From JANNOG01 sp050329415 (GTDB lineage: Bacteria; Actinomycetota; Actinomycetes; Actinomycetales; JBBAYJ01), in the NCBI GenBank assembly GCA_050329415.1, contig JBHJOS010000109.1:1-64000 (forward strand): DNA of 64,000 nucleotides, written 5' to 3'. Shown here one piece after another: positions 25,518-34,029 of the stretch (the first letter of the stretch is position 1; each line of letters starts with the position of its first letter). Position numbers and translations under genes: made by a program. The notes under the pieces are model-generated. The model saw only the letters and a program-made list of their open reading frames with translations, searched no databases and was not told the origin of the DNA.

Positions 25518-27812
25518 ATGCGCCTCGCCGAGCGTCTCGCCGGGTCTCACCTGCTGCTGACCGGGGTCACCGGGTTCGTGGGCGAGGCCCTGTTGTTCCG
25601 CCTGCTGCGGGATGTGCCGCAGTGCCGGGTATCGGTGCTGGTCCGGCCGAAGTCCGGCCAGTCGGCCCGGGACCGGGTGGCCCAGCTGCTGGCGAAGCCG
25701 GTCTTCGCCGACCTGCCGCCGGACACGCTGGAGCGCCGCGTCACGGTCCTGTCGGGGGACCTCGCGGACGTGCCCGAACTGCCCGCCGACCTGGACGTGG
25801 CGATCCACTGCGCCGGGGACGTGTCGTTCGACCCGCTGGTCATGGAGGCCTTCACCACGAACGTCGTCGGTGTCCGCACACTGCTGGACCGCGTGCTCGG
25901 GGCGGCGCGCACCCCGGACGGCGGGCACCGGCCACTGCACTACGTCCATGTGTCGACGGCCTACGTCGGGGGGCGGCGGCGCGGGCCGGTGCCCGAGGCG
26001 CCGGTCGAGCACCTCGTGGACTGGCGGGCCGAGCTGGCCGCCGCGGAACGGGTGTCCCAGCAGTGCGAGGACCGATCGCGGACCGCGGGCATGCTCGCCC
26101 GATTCCTCGCCGACGCCGAGCGGGACCACAACCGGGCAGGGCCGCTGGCCGTCGCCCGGGCTGCCGAGGAACTGCGCCAGGCGTGGGTCACGGACCAGCG
26201 CAAGGAGGTGGGTGCGGAGCGGGCCCGCAGCCTCGGGTGGACCGACGCGTACACCTTCACCAAAGCACTGGGCGAACGCGTCGTCGAGGAGGTGGCCGGG
26301 CCGACCATCCCGACGACGGTGTACCGACCCAGCATCATCGAGTCGGCGCTGCGCACCCCGCACCCGGGGTGGATCGAGGGCTTCAAGATGGCGGAGCCGA
26401 TCATCCTCGCGTACGGGCGGGGTGAGTTGCCGGACTTCCCGGCCGCCCCGGACTCGGTCATCGACATCGTCCCCGTCGATCTCGTCGTCAACTCGATCAT
26501 CGCCGCTGCCGCCAGCCCGCCGCCGATCGGTCGGCCCGCGTACTTCCACCTGTCGTCGGGCGCCCGCAACCCGCTGTCGTTCCGCCAGCTCGAGCAGTAC
26601 GTCAGCGACTACTTCGGCCGGCACCCGTTCGACATGGACGCCCGCGGCGCGGTCCGGTTGCAGGAGTGGCACTATCCGGGCGCCGACCGGATCGAGCGGA
26701 CCCTCGTGCGGGCCGAGCAGGCGCACCGACTCGCGGAGCGCGCGCTGTCGTTCGCCCCACGGGGCGAACGGGTGCGCTCCGTGGCCAGGGACCTGGACCG
26801 GCAGAAGCGGCGGCTGGACTTCCTGCGCCGCTACATGGACCTGTACCGCGCCTACACCCAGGCCGAGCTGCATTTCGTCGACGACAACACCGTGGCGCTG
26901 CACCGGTCACTGGATCCCGACGACGCGGAGCTGTGGGGCTTCGACACCGCAGTCGTGGACTGGCGCGAGTACCTCGTCGACATCCACTGCCCGGCGGTGA
27001 CCCGAGCGGTGCGGGAGTACGACGTCATCCGCAAGCGCCGCCAGCAGCAAGGCGAGCCCCGGCCCCGGACCCTCACCCCGGTCACGCCTGGCGCCGGGGA
27101 CGACGCGCCGCCGCCAGCGCCGGTCCTTGCGGTGTTCGACATGGACGGGACGCTGCTCAGCTCCAACATCCTCGAGACCTACCTCTGGTTGCGATTGCCC
27201 GAGCTGGGCCCCGTGGGCCGCGCCCGCGAGGTCGCCGCCATGGCCCGCCGGCTCCCGGGCTACCTGCGAGCCGAACGCAGCGACCGCGGCGGGCTGCTGC
27301 GGGCTGCGTACCGGCGCTACCAGGGCGCCGACCTGGCGGCCCTGGAACGGTTCGTCGACTCCCACGCCACGCCGTACGTCCTCGAGCGGGTGAGCGGTGC
27401 GGCGATCCGGCGGGTGCGCGAGCACCGGGCCGCCGGTCACCGGACGGTGCTCATGACCGGCGCCATACGGCCCCTCACTCGACCCCTCGCGCCACTCTTC
27501 GACGAGGTCGTCGCCGCGGAGCTCGCAGTCGACGACCGGGGGGTGTGCACCGGCTTCCTCACCAGCCCGCCGCTGGTCGGCGAGGGCCGGGCCGCATGGT
27601 TGCGACGCTATGCGACCGTCGAGGGCGCCGACCTGACGAAGGCGTACGGCTACGCCGACTCCCACTCGGACCTGCCGCTGCTCCAGGCCGTGGGGCTGCC
27701 GACCGTGGTGAGCCCCGACGTCACGCTGTACCGGGCGGCACGCAAGGCCCGGTGGCCCATCGAGACCTGGCGCACCGCGTCCCGGACCCCCCGACTCGCG
27801 CTGCCCGGCTGA
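25518..27812 (+). CDS. Fatty acyl-CoA reductase fused to HAD-IB phosphatase
   Basis: A 764-aa fusion. Residues about 1-480 form an extended SDR/male-sterility fatty acyl-CoA reductase: LLLTGVTGFVGEALLFRLL (NADP loop), VSVLVRPKSGQ, HVSTAYVGG and the catalytic Tyr-Lys pair in DAYTFTKALGERV. Residues about 535-764 are a HAD-IB hydrolase: VFDMDGTLLSSNILETY (motif I, two Asp), VLMTGAIRPL (motif II) and YGYADSHSDLPLLQAVG (motif IV). Acyl-CoA reductases make fatty aldehydes or alcohols for wax or ether lipids. HAD-IB enzymes dephosphorylate serine- or glycerol-phosphate-type substrates. The combination suggests making a lipid alcohol and removing a phosphate in one polypeptide, but the second substrate is unknown. 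The ATG at 25518 starts right before the Rossmann strand. Confidence 0.88.
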   Translation: MRLAERLAGSHLLLTGVTGFVGEALLFRLLRDVPQCRVSVLVRPKSGQSARDRVAQLLAKPVFADLPPDTLERRVTVLSGDLADVPELPADLDVAIHCAGDVSFDPLVMEAFTTNVVGVRTLLDRVLGAARTPDGGHRPLHYVHVSTAYVGGRRRGPVPEAPVEHLVDWRAELAAAERVSQQCEDRSRTAGMLARFLADAERDHNRAGPLAVARAAEELRQAWVTDQRKEVGAERARSLGWTDAYTFTKALGERVVEEVAGPTIPTTVYRPSIIESALRTPHPGWIEGFKMAEPIILAYGRGELPDFPAAPDSVIDIVPVDLVVNSIIAAAASPPPIGRPAYFHLSSGARNPLSFRQLEQYVSDYFGRHPFDMDARGAVRLQEWHYPGADRIERTLVRAEQAHRLAERALSFAPRGERVRSVARDLDRQKRRLDFLRRYMDLYRAYTQAELHFVDDNTVALHRSLDPDDAELWGFDTAVVDWREYLVDIHCPAVTRAVREYDVIRKRRQQQGEPRPRTLTPVTPGAGDDAPPPAPVLAVFDMDGTLLSSNILETYLWLRLPELGPVGRAREVAAMARRLPGYLRAERSDRGGLLRAAYRRYQGADLAALERFVDSHATPYVLERVSGAAIRRVREHRAAGHRTVLMTGAIRPLTRPLAPLFDEVVAAELAVDDRGVCTGFLTSPPLVGEGRAAWLRRYATVEGADLTKAYGYADSHSDLPLLQAVGLPTVVSPDVTLYRAARKARWPIETWRTASRTPRLALPG

Positions 27813-27813
27813 G

Positions 27814-27845
27814 TGATCGGCCGGGACCCGCAGAGGACCCGATCA
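27814..27845. terminator. Likely bidirectional terminator between the reductase-HAD gene and Uma2 gene
   Basis: TGATCGG (27814-27820) pairs with CCGATCA (27839-27845), with further partial pairing inside. It lies between the ends of two convergent genes and just overlaps the Uma2 stop. Confidence 0.45.
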
Positions 27846-28433
27846 GAGACGCAGGGCGCTGAGGTCGACCGTGACGGGCACCGGGGCTGCGGCCACCGGC
27901 ACCGCCCCGTGGCCCGCCTCGACCACCTGGTCGCCGACATAGGCGCCGTCGACCAGGCGGAAGGTCTCCAGGCGGGACGGGCCGCCGCGGTCCTGGCGGA
28001 TCTCCCACCAGAACGGGACGCCGGCGGCCGCGTTGACGGCGCGCTTGCGCTGGCGCTCGGCCCGGCGGTTCGACGGCGACCAGATCTCGACGGCGAGCCC
28101 CAGCTCCTGGCGCGAGACGACCCGGCCGGCGAGCCGCCGAGGGCAGATCATGATGTCGGGACGCAGGCCGTTGTACGGATTCAGGACGACGCCCATGCCC
28201 GTGACCGCCACCAGGTCCTCGCGGCCCGCGGCCTCGACGGCACTCATGAGGACCGTCTGGAGCTGATCGCCTCCCCACTGGTGATCCAGGCCCGGGCAGG
28301 AACTCACGAGCCACCGACCCTCGAGCAGCTCGACGCGCCAGAACTCCAGCGTCTCCGGCACCTCGAGCGCCAGCCACTCGTCGACCGTGTGCCGCCTGGT
28401 CCGGTCGGTGAGCACCGCCGCCGCGGCGACCAT
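27843..28433 (-). CDS. Uma2-family putative endonuclease (PF05685)
   Basis: A 196-aa protein of the Uma2 family, which has a PD-(D/E)xK nuclease fold. Seen: VDEWLALE, HQWGGDQLQTVL, GLRPDIMICPRRLAG (active-site Asp), LAVEIWSPSNRRAERQRKR (Glu-x-Trp with trailing Lys/Arg). The C-terminal segment carries FWWEIRQDRGG. The biological role of Uma2 proteins is poorly known. The ATG at 28433 was chosen because GGAGGAGG lies about 8 nt before it. No methylase is adjacent, so this is not part of a restriction-modification pair. Confidence 0.85.
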   Translation of the reverse strand: MVAAAAVLTDRTRRHTVDEWLALEVPETLEFWRVELLEGRWLVSSCPGLDHQWGGDQLQTVLMSAVEAAGREDLVAVTGMGVVLNPYNGLRPDIMICPRRLAGRVVSRQELGLAVEIWSPSNRRAERQRKRAVNAAAGVPFWWEIRQDRGGPSRLETFRLVDGAYVGDQVVEAGHGAVPVAAAPVPVTVDLSALRL

Positions 28434-28597
28434 CCGCACCGCCTCCTCCCCGTGATCCGCGTGGTCGATCCTGTCACGCTCCGCAGCCTCGCGATCGGCG
28501 TGTGGGTCGCGGAGCGGACAGCGTTGTCGGTGTGGACGAGCGGGGCGGCGGCGCCCTGTGGACGACGCCGCCCCGCCCGCGGCGGCACCGGGCTCGG

Positions 28598-30355
28598 CTA
28601 CACGGTGACGAAGCCGCCCGACTGCTGCCGCCACATCCGGGCGTAGACCCCACCCGACGACACCAGGTCCTCGTGCGGGCCGTCCTCGACCACCCGGCCA
28701 TGGTCCAGCACCACCAGCCGGGTCATCGACCGCAAGGTCGACAGCCGGTGGGCGATGGCGATGGTCGTCCGCCCCGCCATCGCCTCGTCCAGCGCCTCCT
28801 GGATCCGGCCCTCGCTCAGGCTGTCCAGCGCGCTCGTCGCCTCGTCCAGCACCAGGATCGGTGCATCCGACAGGATGGCCCGCGCGATGGCGATCCGCTG
28901 CCGTTGCCCACCCGACAACTTGACGCCCTTCTCCCCGACCACGGTGTCCAGCCCGTCCGGCAGGTCGTCGACGAACTCCAGCACCTGGGCGCGCCGGGCC
29001 GCCGTGACGATCGCCGCGTGGTCGGCGCCGGGACGGCCGTAGCCGATGTTCTCGGCGATGCTGCGGTGGAACAGCAATGGCTCCTGCGGCACGAACGCGA
29101 TGTGCGAGCGCAACGCCCGCTGGGTGACGCGGCGGACGTCCTGGCCGTCGATCCGCACCGCGCCGGACTGCGGGTCGACGAAGCGCAGCAGCAACCGGGT
29201 CACCGAGGTCTTCCCCGATCCCGACGGGCCGACCAGACCGAGTCGCTCCCCCGGCGCCACGTCGAGGGTGAGGTCGGTGAACACCGGGGCCGGTGCGTCC
29301 GGATAAGTCAGCGTGACCCGGTCCAGCGTGATCCGCCCGGCGGCGAATCCGGGGGCCTCGGGCTGGTCCGGATCGGTCACGGCGGGCGGGACGTCGAGAA
29401 GATCCACCATCGGCATCGCGTCACCATGAGCTCGATAACACATGCGGGTGATCCGCGGCAGTTCCCACAGGTAGCCGAACAGCGCCAGGCCGAAGGTCAG
29501 GAGGACGACCAGAGTGGCGAGGTCGACACCCGACGCCTGGGCGAGGACGATCGAGGTCAACGCGATCAGGAGGAGCATCACTATCACCCCGCCGATCGTC
29601 AGGTCTCTGGAGATGACCGCCCGCATGGCCGCTGTCGTGGCACGCCGGTGGCGCGTGGTGAATCCGGCGAAGTCGTTCCGCTCGTCCGCCTCCCTGGCGA
29701 AGCTCTTGACGACGAGGACATTGCCGAGGACGTCCGCCACCCGCCCGCCGACGGCGGTGTGAGTCTCCGCCCAGTGCTTCATGTGTCCCGCCACCGAGCC
29801 GAAGGTGGCAAGGGTCAGCAGCAGTAGCGCCGCCACCACCACCACGACGCCGACCGCGAAGTACGGCACGTCCCCCGCCGTGAGAGCGACCGTCACCACG
29901 ACCGCCCCCAGCAGCGGCAGTGCCTGGAACGCCACGGTGTCGGCGAGCATGACGTAGGCGGCGGTGTACTTCTGGACCGCGCTCACCATGGACCCGACGA
30001 AGCGGTCGGCGAAGAAGGTCGCGGGCTGGCCGGACAGGTGACGGAAGCAGTCGGCGTAGAGCCGCTCGACCATCTTCGCCTCCAGCGACCAGACCAGGAC
30101 GTCGACCAGTGGGCGCATGAGGAGCTCCCCGACCACCAGGCTCACCACGAAGACCGTGATCGGGACCCCGAGCTCGGCCCACACCTCGTTCAGGGGAACC
30201 GAGCCCTCGCTGAGTCGTGAGATCAGCTCCGCCGCGGCGTAGGCGGGCACGAAGCTCACGAGGACCGCGGCCAGCGGGCTCAGGACGAGGACCGGAAGCC
30301 AGTGGTGGGGATATCGGCGGAGATGGGAACCGTATCGGCGGAGTAGTCGCAGCAC
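28598..30355 (-). CDS. ABC exporter with fused membrane and ATPase domains
   Basis: A 585-aa half-transporter that should work as a homodimer. The first 320 residues contain about six membrane helices; the ATPase follows with Walker A LVGPSGSGKTSVTRLLL, signature VKLSGGQRQRIAIAR, Walker B ILVLDEATSALD and switch AIAHRLSTL. The start is GTG at 30355 with GAAAGG about 9 nt upstream. A 250-bp leader precedes it and appears to begin with a small open reading frame (30608-30525). The substrate is unknown; the fold is shared by lipid and multidrug exporters. Confidence 0.92.
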   Translation of the reverse strand: MLRLLRRYGSHLRRYPHHWLPVLVLSPLAAVLVSFVPAYAAAELISRLSEGSVPLNEVWAELGVPITVFVVSLVVGELLMRPLVDVLVWSLEAKMVERLYADCFRHLSGQPATFFADRFVGSMVSAVQKYTAAYVMLADTVAFQALPLLGAVVVTVALTAGDVPYFAVGVVVVVAALLLLTLATFGSVAGHMKHWAETHTAVGGRVADVLGNVLVVKSFAREADERNDFAGFTTRHRRATTAAMRAVISRDLTIGGVIVMLLLIALTSIVLAQASGVDLATLVVLLTFGLALFGYLWELPRITRMCYRAHGDAMPMVDLLDVPPAVTDPDQPEAPGFAAGRITLDRVTLTYPDAPAPVFTDLTLDVAPGERLGLVGPSGSGKTSVTRLLLRFVDPQSGAVRIDGQDVRRVTQRALRSHIAFVPQEPLLFHRSIAENIGYGRPGADHAAIVTAARRAQVLEFVDDLPDGLDTVVGEKGVKLSGGQRQRIAIARAILSDAPILVLDEATSALDSLSEGRIQEALDEAMAGRTTIAIAHRLSTLRSMTRLVVLDHGRVVEDGPHEDLVSSGGVYARMWRQQSGGFVTV

Positions 30356-30524
30356 GAGGCAGCGCCTTTCGTGGAGGCGTCGGACGTGGCGTCACCCGTC
30401 CCGTGGTGCGGGACGGCGAGGGGCTCGGGGCCCGGGAGCCGACGGTGGTCGGCGAAGAGAGGGACCCGGCGTCAGGAACCGAGGGTGGGGATCCGGAGGC
30501 CGGGGTGCACCCGGCCGTCGACGG
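30356..30524 (-). promoter_or_regulatory. Untranslated leader between small ORF and ABC exporter
   Basis: This 169-bp stretch lacks an ORF that resembles a protein. If transcription begins near 30608 it would be the mRNA segment between the leader peptide and the exporter start. It is GC-rich with possible local stems (for example CGGCCGTCGACGG near 30512-30524), but I cannot fold it reliably by eye. Confidence 0.35.
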
Positions 30525-30608
30525 TCAGGCGCGCTGGCGGGGGGCCTTGACGGCCCGGCCCGTGAGGACGCGTGGTCCTACGGGTCCGGCGAAGTCGCGC
30601 GTTGTCAT
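30525..30608 (-). CDS. Probable 27-residue leaderless leader peptide of the ABC exporter
   Basis: A small ORF starts at the ATG at 30608 and ends with TGA at 30525. The encoded 27-mer begins MTTRDF, contains five Arg and one Lys and has no Cys. TATCCT (30620-30615) lies exactly 6 nt before the ATG, the leaderless spacing seen at other genes here, so the transcript of the exporter likely begins at this codon. The following 169 nt (30524-30356) are not coding. Position and size suggest a translated leader that controls the exporter by ribosome stalling or attenuation. A chance ORF remains possible. Confidence 0.45.
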   Translation of the reverse strand: MTTRDFAGPVGPRVLTGRAVKAPRQRA

Positions 30609-30659
30609 GCGACGAGGATAACGGCGGGGTCCACCCGCCGCCACCCCGGGAGGACGGAC

Positions 30660-30690
30660 GGGCCGCCCCGGGGTGACCCCGGGACGGCCC
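30660..30690 (-). terminator. Strong hairpin downstream of the S33 peptidase gene
   Basis: GGGCCGCCCCGGGG (30660-30673) pairs with CCCCGGGACGGCCC (30677-30690), 13 of 14 positions, around a TGA loop. It lies 22 bp after the end of the peptidase gene on the minus strand and before the exporter leader promoter, so it should separate the two units. Confidence 0.7.
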
Positions 30691-30712
30691 TGCCGTGCTG
30701 GTGGAGCGGGTG

Positions 30713-32488
30713 TCAGCCGGGCAACCTCGTCCCCGCGAGGCCGACGAACGCCTCGCGCTCGCGCAGCCGCTGGGCCGCCTCGGGGTCACCGGCCGCCTCG
30801 AGGACGTCCGCAACCTCCGCGACCGGGTCAGCGGGGCCGACGAGCGCCTCCGCCTGGCCCTGCGCCGCCGCGGGCTCCTCGGGGATGTCGAACGGACCGA
30901 TGTCCTGCTCGCACGTGAACTCGTCGCCCTCGAGGTCCTGACGCAGGAGGTAGGCGGTCGTGATGGCGTCCGCGCACTGCGACAGGAACGGGGTCGTGTG
31001 TCCCCAGCCCTCGACGGTCAGCAGGATCGAGTTCGGCAGGTACTCGTCGAGCGCCACCGCACCGGAGTAGTCGGTGGCCGGGTCGAAGCGGGTGCTGGCG
31101 ACGAGCACGGGGTTGGCCGTGTCCGCCGTGAACGGCCCCTGGTAGCGGTCCTCGTCCTCGCCGCTCCACTTCAGGCACTGGCGGTCGTTCCACGCCCACA
31201 GCTGACCGAGCGGACCCACCGCCTCCTCGGCCGACCGGGTCCAGGCGCTGATCCGCCGCGGGCGGTCGCTGTCGCTGCACAGGACGCCGAGGAACTGCTC
31301 ACTGCCGGCGTAGAACGGCGGGTACGGCAGCCGCGCGAGCCGACGCTCGATCTCTGCTCCCGTCGACCGGGACAGCGGACGCTCCGCGGCGGCGATCTGC
31401 TCGAAGAACGCGAGGTCCTCGGCGAGGAAGCGCCACCCGAAGGAGGAGTACAGGGACCCCAGTGTCACCGACGCGAGGAACTGCTCGTCGAAGAGGCCGC
31501 CGGGGAAGCTGACGACGAGCGGGTCGGCCTCGAAGTCCGAGTACAGCGCCTCGTAGCGAGCCGCGGAGTCCGGGGCGAAGGCGCACGCCTCCGGCCCGGC
31601 CTCGTCGCACAGCCGGAAGAACTCCTCCAGGGTCGCCTGGGCCCCGAGGTCGCTGCGCAGCCTCCCCTCCAGCGGGACGCGCCGCGACTCGCCGGGCTCG
31701 TCGCCGGTCGCCCACTCCACCGGATCGATGACACCGTCGGCCACGATCGCCCCCACCCGGTCCGGGTAGCGGTTGGCGTAGACGGCAGCGAGGTAGGAGC
31801 CGTAGGAGTAGCCGACGAAGTTCATCTCCTCGTCGCCGACCGCCCGGCGCAGCACCTCCATGTCGGAGACCACGTCCGTGGACGACATGTTGTCCCGGAT
31901 CTCGCCGCCGACCCGCCGACAGGCCCGGTCGAAGCGTTCGGCGTTCTCGACCGAGGCCCGGATCTCGCTCCGGTCCCGCGGCCACAGGAACCAGTCGAGG
32001 TACTCCCCGGGGTTCTCGCGGCCCTCGAAGCACTGCAGCGGGGTGCTCGCGATGATCCCCCTGGGGTCGAACCCGACGATGTCGTACGCCGAGTTCACGG
32101 CCGGGTCGAAGAGGAAGTCGCCGGCGAAGGCGACGATGTCGAAGCCGGAGCCGCCGGGGCCGCCGGGGTTCACGAAGAGGGACCCGAGTCGCACGTCCGG
32201 GTCGTCGGCCAGGCGCTTGACCACGGCGACGTCGATGGTCTCGCCCTCGGGGTCGGAGTAGTCGAGCGGGACCGGGTAGAGGGCACAGCGGTAGTTCTCG
32301 GGCAGCGCGGGACCGTAGATGCTGGCCTCGCAGGGCTCCCAGTTCACCGGCGGAGCGTCGTATCCCGCCGTGGGATCGGGCGGTGGACCGGCAGCCGGTG
32401 CCCCGGCGGCCCCACCGGCCGGGACGAGGGCAGCCACGAGCGCCGCGGTGGCGACGGCCGTGGACGTGCGCAGTCGGACGGATGTCAT
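30713..32488 (-). CDS. Secreted S33-family alpha/beta hydrolase (tripeptidyl aminopeptidase-like)
   Basis: A 591-aa precursor with a Sec signal peptide (VRLRTSTAVATAALVAALVPAG..., cleavage near residue 33). The hydrolase domain has the oxyanion region SLFVNPGGPGGSGFD, the nucleophile elbow VGYSYGSYLA (Ser), an Asp in STRFDPATD and the His in VEGWGHTTPF. The C-terminal TAP-like domain follows. Streptomyces enzymes of this type (SlpD/E, tripeptidyl aminopeptidase) release N-terminal tripeptides from secreted proteins. GGGGAG 7 nt before the ATG at 32488 decides the start. Two Cys-containing loops probably form disulphides. Confidence 0.9.
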   Translation of the reverse strand: MTSVRLRTSTAVATAALVAALVPAGGAAGAPAAGPPPDPTAGYDAPPVNWEPCEASIYGPALPENYRCALYPVPLDYSDPEGETIDVAVVKRLADDPDVRLGSLFVNPGGPGGSGFDIVAFAGDFLFDPAVNSAYDIVGFDPRGIIASTPLQCFEGRENPGEYLDWFLWPRDRSEIRASVENAERFDRACRRVGGEIRDNMSSTDVVSDMEVLRRAVGDEEMNFVGYSYGSYLAAVYANRYPDRVGAIVADGVIDPVEWATGDEPGESRRVPLEGRLRSDLGAQATLEEFFRLCDEAGPEACAFAPDSAARYEALYSDFEADPLVVSFPGGLFDEQFLASVTLGSLYSSFGWRFLAEDLAFFEQIAAAERPLSRSTGAEIERRLARLPYPPFYAGSEQFLGVLCSDSDRPRRISAWTRSAEEAVGPLGQLWAWNDRQCLKWSGEDEDRYQGPFTADTANPVLVASTRFDPATDYSGAVALDEYLPNSILLTVEGWGHTTPFLSQCADAITTAYLLRQDLEGDEFTCEQDIGPFDIPEEPAAAQGQAEALVGPADPVAEVADVLEAAGDPEAAQRLREREAFVGLAGTRLPG

Positions 32489-32613
32489 GGTCTGACTCCC
32501 CACTCAGAAGGGGAGACCGCCCAGCGCGATCCCCCGCGTGCAGACCGTAACGATCCGGGAGAATCACCACCAGGTCTGCGGCCGGCCTGCCGGGGACGAG
32601 TCGCGCGGCGGAA

Positions 32614-32645
32614 GGGTGGCCTGCCGCGCGCGCGGCAGGCCACCC
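32614..32645 (-). terminator. Perfect 15-bp hairpin downstream of cupredoxin-like gene
   Basis: GGGTGGCCTGCCGCG (32614-32628) and CGCGGCAGGCCACCC (32631-32645) are perfect complements. The hairpin lies directly after the stop codon at 32650 on the minus strand and upstream of the peptidase start. Confidence 0.75.
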
Positions 32646-32649
32646 GCCG

Positions 32650-33465
32650 TCAGGGCGCGACGACGATCTCGCCCACCATGCCGAGGTCCCGGTGCTCCCC
32701 CCCTTCCTCGGAGGAGTAGAAGGTGAGGGTGCCCGCAGCGGCCGGCGTCACTCGGGCCACGGCGCTGCGGCCGGACGGAACGACGACATCGACGTCCAGT
32801 TCGTCGATCGTGAAGCGGTAGGTTTCCGTGTCATCGTTGACGAGGCGGACGACGAGATCCTCCCCCGTGACGACCTCGATGCGGTCCGGCGTGAAACGGA
32901 AGTCGTCCATGACGACCTGCGGCAAGGCTGCGAGCTCGGCGTCGCTCAGGTCAGCCCCCTGGTCGGGCGGGGCCGTTCTGGCGATCAGTGCCCCGGTGAC
33001 GACCGCGGCGACGAGGCCGACGGTCGCGGCCACCCCCGCGGCGGCCCGGGTCGGCGGCAGTAGCCGGAACCGGGCGACGGTCGCGGTGAGCCCGGTGGTG
33101 GCGGCGACCCCCGCCACGGCGAGCGCCGCGACGCTGAACACGAGGCCGACGGTCTCGTCGGGGCGCTCCAGGCTGAAGGCATAGTACTTCCGGAGAGCGG
33201 GGAAGAGGACGAGGAACAGGCTGAGGGCGACCGCGAGCAGGGGGGCCCCGGGGACTCGACGCAGGACGAGCACCGCAGCGACGGTGATCGCCAGACCCGA
33301 GGACAGGGCCAGTTCCGGGCGGGGCTCGCCGCGGACGAAGGTGAAGAAGGACGCGACCAGGGCCGCGGCGGCGAGCAGGGTGATTCCGCAGAGCAGGGTC
33401 GCGGCCTCGAGCGGGCGGCGGGCGGACGGCGAGCGGGTCGCGGCGTCGCTGGCGTGGGTGGACAT
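32650..33465 (-). CDS. Membrane protein with C-terminal cupredoxin-like domain lacking usual copper ligands
   Basis: A 271-aa protein. The first about 165 residues contain five or six hydrophobic segments (e.g. TLLCGITLLAAAALVASFF). The last about 95 residues (VVMDDFRFTPDRIEVVTGEDLVVRLVNDD, in parts) form a cupredoxin fold on the outer side. In copper proteins of this shape one expects His in the first loop and Cys-x-His-x-Met in the last. Here the first loop reads ETYRFTIDELD and the last reads FYSSEEGGEHRDLGMVGEI: His and Met remain but Cys is Ser and the first His is missing. The domain may bind metal weakly or not at all. It stands alone, 42 bp downstream of the cupin gene. Confidence 0.75.
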   Translation of the reverse strand: MSTHASDAATRSPSARRPLEAATLLCGITLLAAAALVASFFTFVRGEPRPELALSSGLAITVAAVLVLRRVPGAPLLAVALSLFLVLFPALRKYYAFSLERPDETVGLVFSVAALAVAGVAATTGLTATVARFRLLPPTRAAAGVAATVGLVAAVVTGALIARTAPPDQGADLSDAELAALPQVVMDDFRFTPDRIEVVTGEDLVVRLVNDDTETYRFTIDELDVDVVVPSGRSAVARVTPAAAGTLTFYSSEEGGEHRDLGMVGEIVVAP

Positions 33466-33507
33466 GACGGCAGTTCCTTCCTGGTCGGGTGGGCAGGTCG
33501 AGCGGGG

Positions 33508-34029
33508 TCAGGTGGCCGCGGCCAGGCGGCCGGGCAGTCGCGACAGGACGGCCAGCAGGCCGGTCTGGACCGGTCCGGGGACCCCCGCCAGCCGCACGGC
33601 GTCGGGGTGCCGACGCAGCAGCCGGGCGGCGTCCGGCAGGGCCAGCTGTCCCCGGCGGTCCACCCGGCCGGCGTCGGTGAGCGCCAACAGGTCGTGGAGG
33701 AACGCTCGGACAGCGGCCCCCGGCACGACGAGCACCTCGACCCGGACCGGTGCTCTCGAGGAGTTTCGGAAGGCGTGGGGCGCACCGGCCGGGGCGGTCG
33801 CCGACTCACCCGCCCCCAGCGTCGTCCAGCTGCGGCCGACCCGGACCTCGAGCTCACCGTCGACGACCGTGAAGGACTCGTCGGAGTGAGGGTGGACGTG
33901 AGCGGGCGGTGGGTGGTGGACAGCGGCCAGCTCGAGCACGAGCCGCAGATCGCCCTCCCCCGCCCCTGGGCCGGTGACCGGGCCGATCGTGTAGACCTCG
34001 CCGGCCCCCGGGTTGCGGTGCGCCGTCAC
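33508..34029 (-). CDS. Cupin-domain protein
   Basis: A 173-aa protein with a small beta-barrel cupin: PPPAHVHPHSDESFTVVDGELEVRVG (first motif with two His and a Glu), AGESATAPAGAPHAFRNSS (second motif with His). These residues would bind a divalent metal. The C-terminal 60 residues are helical. The GTG at 34029 overlaps the stop of the DUF4386-like gene (GTGA), so it is the third gene of the operon under the TetR regulator at 35826. The substrate is unknown. Confidence 0.82.
   Translation of the reverse strand: MTAHRNPGAGEVYTIGPVTGPGAGEGDLRLVLELAAVHHPPPAHVHPHSDESFTVVDGELEVRVGRSWTTLGAGESATAPAGAPHAFRNSSRAPVRVEVLVVPGAAVRAFLHDLLALTDAGRVDRRGQLALPDAARLLRRHPDAVRLAGVPGPVQTGLLAVLSRLPGRLAAAT

Noticed and set aside
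24441..26903. 820-codon open frame on the minus strand
   Set aside because: Only the last part (24441-24863) is a real gene, DUF3151; the remainder is antisense to the acyl-CoA reductase gene.
30300..30350. Direct repeat TATCGGCGGAG near the exporter start
   Set aside because: It encodes two similar Arg-Arg-Tyr segments in the exporter N-terminus and needs no separate explanation.
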